19,939 bases of DNA from an uncultured Oscillospiraceae bacterium (lineage in GTDB: Bacteria; Bacillota; Clostridia; Oscillospirales; Oscillospiraceae): positions 1-19,939 of the forward strand of contig CAJUKH010000040.1 of the NCBI GenBank assembly GCA_910587345.1, in the 5' to 3' direction. A program made the translations under genes and the position numbers. Positions 7,404 to 14,717 of this stretch are shown one piece after another. Position 1 is the first letter of the stretch; every line of letters begins with the position of its first letter. A model generated the notes under the pieces. It was not told the DNA's origin, made no database searches, and worked only from the letters and a program-made list of their open reading frames with translations.

Positions 7404-7697
7404 GTATCGTCTTTACGCTCCCATGGTCCCCCTTGCCCCGCACCCGTGCGTCCGTTGGTGGAACACTGAAGAGATGCCGTTGGAATAGACCCACCTCGGC
7501 CTACACAGCTTGAGGGGCGGTTCCTCTCATCAAAAACCATCCTACCCCGTAGGGGCAGGTTCCGTTTGGTTGGTGGGTGTGTGGCAACCCTATGGGTGCG
7601 TGGTTGTGAGGGACCATTCTTTGACGGGCCAAAGAATGGCCCCTCACACTCCCCAAGAAAGCCCCAAGGTCAAGACCATGTGTTTTAGAATCGGCTC
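7404..7697 (-). repeat. 294-bp intergenic repeat, copy D (complete, inverted relative to A/B)
   Basis: This is the only full-length copy on the right side, 294 nt between the two GAGCCGATTCTAA marks (complements of 7391-7403 and 7685-7697). The main stem pairs 7606-7623 with 7630-7647 and has GTGAGGG with CCCTCAC where copy A has GTGGGGG with CCCCCAC. Its only irregular pair, A7613 with C7640 on the plus strand, is G-U on the minus strand. The second hairpin pairs 7541-7548 with 7552-7559 and likewise has G-U only on the minus strand. A short open frame across it is judged not coding. Confidence 0.85.
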
Positions 7698-7855
7698 AAA
7701 ACGTCTTTACGCCCCTATGGTCCCCCTTGCCCCGCACCCATGCGTACGTTGGTGAAACACTAAAATGATGCCGTTGAAATTGACCCGCCTCTGTCTACAC
7801 AGCTTGAGGGGCGGTTCCCCTCATCAAAAACCATCCTACCCCGTAGGGCGGGTGT
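7698..7855 (-). repeat. 294-bp intergenic repeat, copy E (partial, inverted relative to A/B)
   Basis: This copy retains the GTAAAGACG, ACGCATGGGTGCGGGGCAAG, AAATGATGCCGTTG, ACAGCTTGAGG and GGATGGTTTTTGATGA blocks (as their complements) and the short GC hairpin near 7836-7852, which has lost one C. The main stem-loop is not present; the match ends at about 7855, next to unrelated sequence. Confidence 0.75.
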
Positions 7856-8121
7856 CCCCACCTGCCCGGCTTGCCTCTCTCCCGAAAACCACCCGCTCAG
7901 GCGGCGTGGATACCAACGAACAAGGAGTGGTATTCCACCCCCTTAACGGCAGTGGCGCAAAAGGGACCACGGGTCGCTCAAACCCACGCCGCCGAAGATA
8001 GAAGGATAGCCCAAAGTCTTTCACCCGAGGAACAACATCTCAGCATAGGTAATCTATCCTGTTGTACCGCACCACCCCAAGATTTCCACTGGTCCACCCT
8101 TTTCTTTTTCGGAGTCCAGAA

Positions 8122-8156
8122 CCGCTTTTTCTTTTGCAGTGCAAAAGAAAAAGTGG
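8122..8156. other. Long A/T-rich palindrome
   Basis: CCGCTTTTTCTTTTGCA (8122-8138) pairs with 8140-8156 across a single base, 17 bp with one G-T wobble. It has the same flavour (a TTCTTTT arm against an AAAAGAA arm) as the stem of the 294-bp repeats but different surroundings. No gene ends nearby, so a terminator role is not obvious. 7856-8121 holds no gene I can support. Confidence 0.6.
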
Positions 8157-8159
8157 TTT

Positions 8160-8640
8160 TGGCCCCTGCTGGGCAAGCGAAAAAACAGTCCCCAGCTGGG
8201 CAAGCCGCAACCAACAAAACAGGGAAGGGGCCCCTTTTCGCCGAAGGAAAAAGCAGATTTGTAAAGTTCCTCTGCCGGGCGGATAAGATATCTGCCCCCG
8301 CAAAAGTACGGTGGTTAGCAGAAAAGCGTTTACCTGCAAGGGCTACGCCCCATCCGTAAGGCGGCACAGCACCCACAGGGTACGAGCTGTCTCTAAGCGG
8401 CATAGCCGCCAAGAGACAGCCTGCCCCCAACGCCCGGGCGGTGGACCCCGCCGGGCAAGCGGATAAACAGCCCCTGTCGGGCAGGCAAAAACCAACGCAA
8501 AGTAAAAACATCTCGCTTTCCCACAAAAGAAAAGGCAGATTCCCCCGGCAAGGGATACGCCCCATCCGGATTTCCCTCCATGAAAATACCCCGCCCAGTC
8601 GGCACACTCCCAACCGGAACCTGTCAGGACAGAGAACCAC
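8160..8640. repeat. Degenerate tandem repeat, period about 282 nt
   Basis: Several segments recur at a 282-nt offset: 8168-8188 and 8450-8470 (18 of 21 bases alike), 8246-8259 and 8528-8541, and the AACCAAC stretches near 8206 and 8488. A further pair, GCAAGGGCTACGCCCCATCCG-type sequence at 8336-8356 and 8548-8568 (20 of 21 alike), is 212 nt apart, so one unit has lost about 70 nt between them. A 220-codon frame on the minus strand spans this region but looks like a translated repeat, not a gene. Confidence 0.6.
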
Positions 8641-8670
8641 CCACGTTTAATTTACATTTCGTCCATTGTT

Positions 8671-8699
8671 TTGACAGACAAGCCGTGGTAAAATAATGA
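8671..8699 (+). promoter_or_regulatory. Promoter of the parvulin lipoprotein operon
   Basis: A perfect TTGACA (8671-8676) is followed after 17 nt by TAATGA (8694-8699) within the AT-rich stretch TAAAATAATGAAG. The -35 is strong; the exact -10 register is uncertain. Confidence 0.65.
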
Positions 8700-8750
8700 A
8701 GATACGGCCCGGGAAGGGCCGAAGTGTGAATATGAAGGAGGCCCCATCCT

Positions 8751-9977
8751 ATGTATAAAACGAAAACCAAATGGCTGGCCGGCGCTTTGGCCCTGACCTT
8801 GCTGAGCGGCTGTACCGGCAAACCTGCCGGTGACGATCTGGCCTATCTGACCACCGGCATCCAGCGGGACAGCGCCCTTTTGACGGTGAACGGCCGGGCG
8901 GTACCGGCGGAGAAGTATCTTTTCTGGCTATCCAACGCCGTGGAGACCATGCGCTATTACGGCCTTACCGACGAAAGCGACTGGAACGCCCCCGCCTCTG
9001 ACGGCGTTTCCACCATTGCCGAGGGTCTGAAGGCCGACGCCCTTCAGACCACCCTTCTCTATGAGGTCATCACCCAGAAAGCCGCAGAGCTGGGGGTCAC
9101 CCTGTCCCAAGAGGAGGAGAGCCGCATCCAGACCGATATGGCGGAAAACACCGCCGCATTGGGTGGGGAGGAGGCCTTTCAGGAGATGCTGGCCCAGCAA
9201 TGTATCAGCAACGAGGGCTTTCAGGCGCTGAACCGGGTCTATTATCTCAACGAGGCGCTGCGGGCCAAGCTGGCCGCCGACGGCCTTCTGGACGTGACCG
9301 AGGCCGACGTGGATACCTATATCCAGGAAAATGGCATCTATGCCGCCAAGCATATCCTCATCGCCACCCGCCGGGCGGGGGAGGGCTATTCCTACGAGGA
9401 ATACACCGAGGAGGAGAAGGCCCAGGCCGCCGAAAAGGCAAGAGACCTCCGCCGGCAGCTGGCCGAGGCCGATGACAGCGAAGAGCTGTTCGATACCCTG
9501 ATGAACCAGTACAGCGAGGACGGCCGGGACGAAAACGGCGACCTCTACTATCCGCAGGGCTACACCTATGTGTTCTCGGCGGAGAAGGTGACCGGCTATG
9601 GCCAGACGGCCATGGTGCCCGAGTTTGAGGAGGGGGCTTTGGCTTTGGAGCTTGGCCAGATCAGTGACCCCATTCAGACCGACTATGGTTATCACATTAT
9701 CCTTCGCATCCCCGTGGACCGGGAGCAGGTCAAGGCTGACTGCACCGCCGATTATAAGCTCCAGCAGCTGACCCAGCAGTGGATGGATGAGGCGGTGGTG
9801 GAGACCACCCAGGCCTATGACGAGCTGGATGTGAAGCTCTTCTACCAGAATCTTACCGCCCAGACCGAGGCCCGTGCCGCCGCTGCGGCTGCTGAAAGCG
9901 CCGCCCCTGCGGAGAGTACAGCCCCCGCGGAGAGCGGGGCGCCGGAGGAGAGTTCCGTTCCCACAGAGGGCCAATAA
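8751..9977 (+). CDS. Parvulin-type peptidyl-prolyl isomerase lipoprotein (PrsA/SurA-like)
   Basis: This is a membrane-anchored folding factor for exported proteins, outside the cytoplasmic membrane. The 408-residue precursor starts with MYKTKTKW and a hydrophobic stretch ending in the lipobox LLSGC, lipidated Cys 21. Residues 40-190 are a SurA/PrsA-like helical chaperone region. The parvulin domain spans about 199-320, from AAKHILIA through VPEFEEGALALELGQISDPI to YGYHIILRI. It carries an acidic helical insertion (about 210-245, EEYTEEEKAQAAEKARDL). The tail (about 372-408) is a disordered Ala/Pro/Glu/Ser repeat of the APAES type. AGGAGG 9 nt upstream supports the ATG at 8751. Its stop overlaps the start of the next gene by one base (TAATG). 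Confidence 0.92.
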   Translation: MYKTKTKWLAGALALTLLSGCTGKPAGDDLAYLTTGIQRDSALLTVNGRAVPAEKYLFWLSNAVETMRYYGLTDESDWNAPASDGVSTIAEGLKADALQTTLLYEVITQKAAELGVTLSQEEESRIQTDMAENTAALGGEEAFQEMLAQQCISNEGFQALNRVYYLNEALRAKLAADGLLDVTEADVDTYIQENGIYAAKHILIATRRAGEGYSYEEYTEEEKAQAAEKARDLRRQLAEADDSEELFDTLMNQYSEDGRDENGDLYYPQGYTYVFSAEKVTGYGQTAMVPEFEEGALALELGQISDPIQTDYGYHIILRIPVDREQVKADCTADYKLQQLTQQWMDEAVVETTQAYDELDVKLFYQNLTAQTEARAAAAAAESAAPAESTAPAESGAPEESSVPTEGQ

Positions 9978-10510
9978 TGGCCGGTGAGGCGGGAAAGGCG
10001 GGCACCCGCCGGGCGCTGGCCGCCGTGGCCCGGGAAAAAGCCCTGCTGCCCTTTCGGGGCGGGGAGGGGGGCAACATCGCCCCTCTGGTGGCCCCATTCC
10101 CCAAGTGGAGCGTGGCCGAGGCCGACAGGCTCTGGTGCGCCGCCTTTGTTCTCCACTGCTGCCGGGAGGCCGGGTTTGACATTCCCTGCAGCCCGGCCGA
10201 ATGCGTCACCTGTTCTCTGGCCGGCTGCGGCGGCTGGGAGGAGTACGCTATGGCCGACCCCCGCATCCAGTACTACAGACCGGAGGAGGATTTCACCCCG
10301 GCGCCGGGGGATATCGTCCTCTATGACCATGTCTTTTGCGACAGGGAGCATGACCACATCGGTGTTGTGGTGGAGGTGGAGGCGGATGCCATTGTGGCAG
10401 CGGAGGGGAATGTGGACGACACCAACCGTTCCGCTCTGGTCCGCCGCCCCCGGGACGGGCATATCCGGGCCTATATCAGACTCCCCGACGGATACCACTG
10501 TCTGGGGTGA
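9977..10510 (+). CDS. CHAP-like cysteine peptidase/amidase domain protein
   Basis: The 177-residue protein has the layout of CHAP/NlpC-P60 papain-like enzymes: a candidate nucleophile Cys 54 in LWCAAFVLHCC, a GDIVLYDH strand (111-118), His 127 in DHIGVVVEV and EGN (143-145) as the third polar position. Such enzymes usually cut peptidoglycan peptides or amides. No signal peptide or membrane segment is visible, so it either works in the cytoplasm or leaves by a route not shown here. The ATG overlaps the stop of the lipoprotein gene (TAATG), so the two are translationally coupled. It is cysteine-rich (10 Cys). The fold assignment is by motif only. Confidence 0.75.
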   Translation: MAGEAGKAGTRRALAAVAREKALLPFRGGEGGNIAPLVAPFPKWSVAEADRLWCAAFVLHCCREAGFDIPCSPAECVTCSLAGCGGWEEYAMADPRIQYYRPEEDFTPAPGDIVLYDHVFCDREHDHIGVVVEVEADAIVAAEGNVDDTNRSALVRRPRDGHIRAYIRLPDGYHCLG

Positions 10511-10514
10511 TTTT

Positions 10515-10826
10515 ATGAAAAATGTATTGTTGAGCGCGGACAGCGAAATCAGTGTGTTCGCTGTTCCGGACCCGGTGGCCGACCATCTTGAAAAATACTG
10601 TTTAGAGTTTTGCCGCAACTGGCTGCACAAAAGCCCTGATGCAGAAAAATACCGCACAAAAATGGGCGGTATGGTGGTTGTGCGTTTTCATGAAAAAGAT
10701 TTTATAGATTATCTCAATCAATATGTCTGTGATGAGCCGTCCGCATTGATAGCAACGTTGACTGATGTGTACGATCAAGATAATCTTCCGCAAGAATATA
10801 TTGGCCTGCCGTACTTTAATTTCTGA
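10515..10826 (+). CDS. Small protein of unknown function
   Basis: A 103-residue protein beginning MKNVLLSADSEISVFAVPD and ending LPYFNF, with GGGGTGA just before its ATG and 4 nt after the preceding stop. It has no membrane segment. It resembles small clostridial proteins I recall being grouped as a DUF (possibly DUF6061); that is from memory and unchecked. Its base composition is clearly more AT-rich than the genes on either side (for example GATTTTATAGATTATCTC), which suggests a later arrival in this operon or relaxed codon use. It is probably the last gene of the parvulin operon. Confidence 0.7.
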   Translation: MKNVLLSADSEISVFAVPDPVADHLEKYCLEFCRNWLHKSPDAEKYRTKMGGMVVVRFHEKDFIDYLNQYVCDEPSALIATLTDVYDQDNLPQEYIGLPYFNF

Positions 10827-10831
10827 CGGGG

Positions 10832-10860
10832 ACCGGGCTGTGCGGGTGCTCCCCGGTTTT
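10832..10860 (+). terminator. Weak hairpin terminator after the small protein gene
   Basis: ACCGGG (10832-10837) pairs with CCCGGT (10852-10857), followed by TTT. The loop is long, so it is a modest terminator. Confidence 0.4.
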
Positions 10861-10930
10861 CCGTATGGTCCGGCCGTTGGCGGAAATGGCACCAAAACAC
10901 AGCGGATGGGCGGCGTATGGTGAATTTTAT

Positions 10931-10971
10931 AAAAAGGGCGGCTGCGAAAAACTTCGCAGCCGCCCTTTTTT
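10931..10971. terminator. Strong bidirectional terminator between convergent operons
   Basis: An 18-bp perfect stem, 10931-10948 with 10953-10970, closes a 4-nt AAAC loop. It begins with AAAAA and ends with TTTTTT, so it has a T-run in both directions. It separates the rightward parvulin operon from the leftward P-type ATPase gene, which ends 20 nt away. Confidence 0.95.
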
Positions 10972-10990
10972 GTGTGTTTTTGCGCTGTTT

Positions 10991-13612
10991 TTATACCGGT
11001 TTGACCCGTTTTTGCCCTTTTTTGACGTCCTGCTTTTGGCCCTCTGTTCTCCGCCGCAGGGCCTTTGCCAGCTCGCAGACCACCACGGGGGTGACGGAAA
11101 GGGTCAATACCACCGCCCACTCCAGCGGGTTCAGCGGCACCGTCTGAAACACCGCCTGGAAGGGAGGGAAGCAGAGGACGGACAGCTGAAGGCCAAGGCC
11201 CACAAGGAAGGCCTTGTTCATGGCCGGGTTGGAAAAAACCCCGATATGAAACAGGGATTGACTTTCGCTCCGCACGTCAAAGGCGTGGAAGAGCTGGCAG
11301 AGGGTCAAGGTGGCAAAGGCCATGGTGTTGGCGGCCTGATAGGCCTCCCCCGGGTCCGACAGCACATACTCCCCCAGGAAATAGGCCCCCAGAGTAAGCA
11401 GGCCCACCATGGCCCCCTGAAGGGTCAGGCGCAGAGAGAAGGCGGGGGAGAACAGGTTTTCCTCTGCCGGCCGGGGTTTCTGGTCCATGACCCCCTCCTC
11501 CACCGGCTCCACCCCGAGGGCCAGGGCGGGCAGGGAGTCGGTGACCAGATTGAGCCAGAGCAGCTGTACCGGCATCAGGGGCATCTGGTGGAAGTTGAAC
11601 AGGGTGGCCAGAAAGATGGTCAATATCTCCCCGATGTTGCAGGAAAGTAAGTAGTGGATGGCCTTTTTGATGTTGGCGTAGATGCCCCGGCCCTCCGCCA
11701 CGGCGGAGACGATGGTGGCGAAGTTGTCGTCGGTGAGGATCATGTCGGCGGCCTCCTTGGCCACGTCGGTGCCGGTAATGCCCATGGCACAGCCGATGTG
11801 GGCGGCCTTCAGGGCGGGGGCGTCGTTGACCCCGTCCCCCGTCATGGCCACCACCTGACCCTTTTTCCGCCAGGCGTTGACGATGCGGGTCTTATGCTCG
11901 GGGGAGACCCGGGCGTAGACGGCAAACTGGTCCACATCCCGCTCCAGAAGCTCCTGGGGCATGAAGTCCAAATCGGCTCCGGTGATGGCCAGGTCCCGGG
12001 GGCCGCAGATGCCCAGCTCTTTGGCGATGGCCACGGCGGTGAGCTTGTGGTCCCCGGTGATCATCACCGGCTTGATCCCCGCCGAGCGGCACTGGGCCAC
12101 CGCCGCCTTTACCTCCTCCCGGGGCGGGTCCATCATCCCCAGAAGGCCCAGAAAGGTCAGATGGTGTTCCAGCGTGTCGCTGCTGAGGGAGGAGGGGAGG
12201 GCGGACAGCTCCCGCCGGGCCACCGCAAGGACCCGAAGAGCCTGCCCGGCCATGGCGTCGTTGGCGGCCAGGACGGCCTGCTTTTGGGCGGGGGAGAGGT
12301 CACAGCGGGAGAGAAGGACATCGGGCGCTCCCTTGACACAGACCTGAAATCCGCCGCCGGGCAGAGGCTGCACCGTGGACATGAGTTTGCGGTCGGAGTC
12401 GAAGGGGACTTCCCCCCGGCGGGGAAAGGCGTGGTCCAGTCCGGCCTTGTCCAGTCCGGCCCGGGCGGCGGCCTCCACCAGAGCGATCTCGGTGGGGTCG
12501 CCGGCGGAGAGGGTGGCGTCGCAGCAGAGAACGGCGGCGGTGAGAAGGGGGTCCTCTTTGCCGCCGGGGAGGGTCCAAAGCCTGCGGACCGTCATTTTGT
12601 TCTGGGTCAGGGTGCCCGTCTTGTCGGAGCAGATGACCCCGGCACAGCCCAGCGTTTCCACGGCAGGGAGCTTTTTTACAATGGCCCCCCGGGCGGCCAT
12701 CCGCTGGACCCCAAGGGCCAACACGATGGTGACAATGGCGGGAAGCCCCTCGGGGATGGCGGCCACCGCCAGGGAGACGGCGGTCATGAACATATCCAGC
12801 ATGGCCCGCCGTTGGAGCAGCCCCACCCCAAACATGACGGCGCAGACGCAGAGGCAGAGGAAGGAGAGGGTTTTGGAGATCTCCCCCATCCGCCGCTGGA
12901 GGGGGGTGTCGCTGTCCTCCTGCTCCAGCAGAAGGCCGGCCACCCGGCCCACCTCGCTGTCCATGCCGGTGGCGGTGACCACCGCTGTGGCCCGGCCGGC
13001 GGTGATGACGGTGGAGCCGATGACCATGTTGCGGCGGTCGGCCAGAGGGGTATCGGAGGGCAGGGCCTCCCCGGCCTGCTTTTCCACGGGGAGGGATTCC
13101 CCGGTCATGGCGGCCTCGTCGGCTTTCAGCCCGGCGCTTTCCAGAAGCCGGGCGTCGGCAGGGACCAGATCCCCGGCTTCCAGCCGGATCAGGTCTCCGG
13201 GGACCAGTTGGCTGGCGGGGAGGGAGGATTCTGTTCCGCCCCGGATCACCCGGGCTTTGGGGGCGGACATTCGCTGCAGAGCCTCCAACGCTTCTTGTGC
13301 GCTGTTTTCCTGAGAGATGGAGATGGCGGCGTTGACCACCACAATGAGGAGGATAATGGCGCCGTCCAGCCAGTCGGCTCCGCCGCTGGAGAGGAAGGAG
13401 AGGCCTGCCGCCGCCAGCAGGACCAGGATCATGGGGTCCTTCAGCTGGTCCAGAAGGCGAAGGGCAAGGCTTCGGGGTGGTTTGCCCTTCAGCTCGTTGG
13501 GACCGTACCGGTCCAGACGGGTCTTGGCCTCCCCATCGGAAAGGCCCCGATGACGGTGGGTCCCGAGCTGGGAGAGGGTCTCTCCCAAACTTTTGTCGTG
13601 CCAGGCGTTCAT
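10991..13612 (-). CDS. Calcium-type P-type ATPase (cation-transporting, type II)
   Basis: This 873-residue pump expels or moves a cation, most likely Ca2+, across the cytoplasmic membrane using ATP. Motifs in order: TGES (170-173) in the actuator domain, IPEGLP (286-291) in M4, the phosphorylation site DKTGTLTQ (Asp 330), KGAP (427-430) in the nucleotide domain, ITGD (518-521), TGDGVND (591-597), and NLVTD (688-692) in M6. The M4 and M6 patterns fit SERCA/PMCA-like type II pumps. The N-terminus (SLGETLSQLGTH...GLSDGEAKTRLDRYGPNEL) is the usual cation-ATPase N domain. The ATG at 13612 has AAAGGA 8 nt upstream. It lies 60 nt after the Spo0A-like gene on the same strand, possibly with an added promoter at 13649-13678. 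Length and motifs are complete. Confidence 0.95.
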   Translation of the reverse strand: MNAWHDKSLGETLSQLGTHRHRGLSDGEAKTRLDRYGPNELKGKPPRSLALRLLDQLKDPMILVLLAAAGLSFLSSGGADWLDGAIILLIVVVNAAISISQENSAQEALEALQRMSAPKARVIRGGTESSLPASQLVPGDLIRLEAGDLVPADARLLESAGLKADEAAMTGESLPVEKQAGEALPSDTPLADRRNMVIGSTVITAGRATAVVTATGMDSEVGRVAGLLLEQEDSDTPLQRRMGEISKTLSFLCLCVCAVMFGVGLLQRRAMLDMFMTAVSLAVAAIPEGLPAIVTIVLALGVQRMAARGAIVKKLPAVETLGCAGVICSDKTGTLTQNKMTVRRLWTLPGGKEDPLLTAAVLCCDATLSAGDPTEIALVEAAARAGLDKAGLDHAFPRRGEVPFDSDRKLMSTVQPLPGGGFQVCVKGAPDVLLSRCDLSPAQKQAVLAANDAMAGQALRVLAVARRELSALPSSLSSDTLEHHLTFLGLLGMMDPPREEVKAAVAQCRSAGIKPVMITGDHKLTAVAIAKELGICGPRDLAITGADLDFMPQELLERDVDQFAVYARVSPEHKTRIVNAWRKKGQVVAMTGDGVNDAPALKAAHIGCAMGITGTDVAKEAADMILTDDNFATIVSAVAEGRGIYANIKKAIHYLLSCNIGEILTIFLATLFNFHQMPLMPVQLLWLNLVTDSLPALALGVEPVEEGVMDQKPRPAEENLFSPAFSLRLTLQGAMVGLLTLGAYFLGEYVLSDPGEAYQAANTMAFATLTLCQLFHAFDVRSESQSLFHIGVFSNPAMNKAFLVGLGLQLSVLCFPPFQAVFQTVPLNPLEWAVVLTLSVTPVVVCELAKALRRRTEGQKQDVKKGQKRVKPV

Positions 13613-13648
13613 AGTGTCAGTCCTTTCTGTTTCACATCCGGTGACACC

Positions 13649-13678
13649 ATGATAGAGAAAGAACTTGTCCGATTACAA
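13649..13678 (-). promoter_or_regulatory. Possible promoter of the P-type ATPase gene
   Basis: On the minus strand TTGTAA (13673-13678, overlapping the stop codon of the preceding gene) and TATCAT (13649-13654) are 18 nt apart, 36 nt before the start codon. Both boxes deviate from consensus. Confidence 0.4.
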
Positions 13679-14356
13679 GGGAAACGTGACGGCTTGGACC
13701 ATTATCCGCAAAAAGTCTTTGTTGGAGGGCGGACGGCCCGGCGGAGGGAAAGGCTCCGGCAGGGGCGGGCCGCCCTTTCGGTAGAGATGGGAAATCAGAC
13801 GGCGGATGTTGACCTCCACGCCGGCGGGGGAGGTTTGGAATTGGCGGGCGGTTTCAATGTAGACCTCCTTCATCAGCTGGCAGCGGCGGCCGGCCAGAAG
13901 ACCGGCAGCCAGCGCGGTTTGGGAAAAGCCGGCCCAGTCGGCGGGAGCGCCCAGCTTGAGAAGAAGGGTGCGGCAGCGGGAGGTCAGGTCATCGCAGAGG
14001 AAAAGGAGAAGCCGCAGCACCTCGCCCCAGTGAACGGGCTTGGGGAAGAAAAAGTCCGCCCCGGCGGCCAATGCGGCATCGCAGACCCACTGCCCCGGCG
14101 CCTGGGAGAGAGCCAGGACCTTGGCCGTCCCGCCCTGGTCCCGATAGCGGCGCAGCAATTCCAGACCGCTGATGCCGGGGAGGATCAGGTCCAGTAAAAT
14201 CACCTGCGGGTGGTGCTGAAGGGCAAAAGCCAGCCCCTCCAGCCCGTCTGCCGCCGTGAAGACCGACAGCCGGGCCTCCAGCGAGAGGATGCGGTGGGCC
14301 AGGGAGCGCTGAATGGGGTCATCCTCCACCAAAAGGACGGAGAGGGACTCACTCAT
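13673..14356 (-). CDS. Spo0A-like response regulator
   Basis: The 227-residue protein has a receiver domain (1-120) with acidic pocket E11-D12-D13, phosphoacceptor Asp 56 (LLDLILPG), Ser 84 and Lys 106 (FPKPV). The C-terminal part resembles the Spo0A DNA-binding domain: LLLKLGAPADWAGF corresponds to LHEIGVPAHIKGY of Spo0A, and SPAGVEVNIRRLISH (176-190) to TPSRVERAIRHAIE, the recognition region. It is shorter and more diverged than true Spo0A, so it is likely a paralogue rather than the sporulation master regulator; no kinase is nearby. It overlaps the XRE gene by 8 nt (ATGAGTGA), so the two are translated together. The ribosome site, GGGAG about 13 nt upstream, is weak, as expected for coupling. 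Confidence 0.85.
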   Translation of the reverse strand: MSESLSVLLVEDDPIQRSLAHRILSLEARLSVFTAADGLEGLAFALQHHPQVILLDLILPGISGLELLRRYRDQGGTAKVLALSQAPGQWVCDAALAAGADFFFPKPVHWGEVLRLLLFLCDDLTSRCRTLLLKLGAPADWAGFSQTALAAGLLAGRRCQLMKEVYIETARQFQTSPAGVEVNIRRLISHLYRKGGPPLPEPFPPPGRPPSNKDFLRIMVQAVTFPL

Positions 14357-14717
14357 GGTTGGGGTCGCTCTCCCGCAATAGGCGGTTGAGACGCAGAAGC
14401 ATATCGGAGAGGAAATTCCGGTCCACGGGGGACATCTGGGCCAGCAGTTCCACCGCCAGCTCGGCTGAGCCGGTAAAGGGCGGCTGACCGTAGAGAAGGT
14501 AATCGCTGGAGACGTGGAGGGCGGTGGCGAGACGCTTGAGCTTTAAAGAGGTCATGCTTTGTTCTCCTTTTTCCATCTGGGCCAGAAACTGGGGAGAGGT
14601 ATCGGCCGCTTCGGCCAGCTTCTCCCGGGACAGGCCCTGTGCCTCCCGGGCAAGGCGGGCCCGTTCGCCGATGGCGATCAGTTCCGGGTCACGGGGCTTG
14701 GGTTCTTGTTGTTTCAT
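14349..14717 (-). CDS. XRE-family helix-turn-helix protein
   Basis: The 122-residue protein carries an N-terminal Cro/C1-type HTH (about 15-75): IGERARLAREAQGLSREKLAEAADTSPQFLAQMEKGEQSMTSLK is split into the usual helices, ending in LATALHVSSDYLLYG. The last 45 residues (ELLAQMSPVDRNFLSDMLLRLNRLL) are helical and may dimerise. The ATG at 14717 has AGGAGG 8 nt upstream. It heads the leftward operon with the Spo0A-like regulator and probably the P-type ATPase. The AT-rich upstream region suggests regulated expression. Confidence 0.9.
   Translation of the reverse strand: MKQQEPKPRDPELIAIGERARLAREAQGLSREKLAEAADTSPQFLAQMEKGEQSMTSLKLKRLATALHVSSDYLLYGQPPFTGSAELAVELLAQMSPVDRNFLSDMLLRLNRLLRESDPNHE

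Noticed and set aside
1..7855. Insertion sequence or composite transposon bounded by the inverted repeats
   Set aside because: No transposase or recombinase gene is present, the enclosed genes are housekeeping genes in normal order, and target duplications were not found.
7510..8001. Plus-strand open frames of about 80 codons (GGSSHQKPSYPVGAGSVW-type) in copies D and E
   Set aside because: They follow the repeat, not a gene. The two peptides are alike only because the DNA repeats, the hairpin falls inside the frame, and no good ribosome site or conserved start is present.
7978..8640. Minus-strand open frame of 220 codons
   Set aside because: It covers the degenerate tandem repeat and a perfect palindrome, is rich in recurring FFACPAG-like translations of the repeat, and has no supporting ribosome site.
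11654..14197. Plus-strand open frame of 847 codons
   Set aside because: It is the antisense shadow of the P-type ATPase and Spo0A-like genes in GC-rich DNA; its glycine-, histidine- and proline-rich translation has no recognisable domain.
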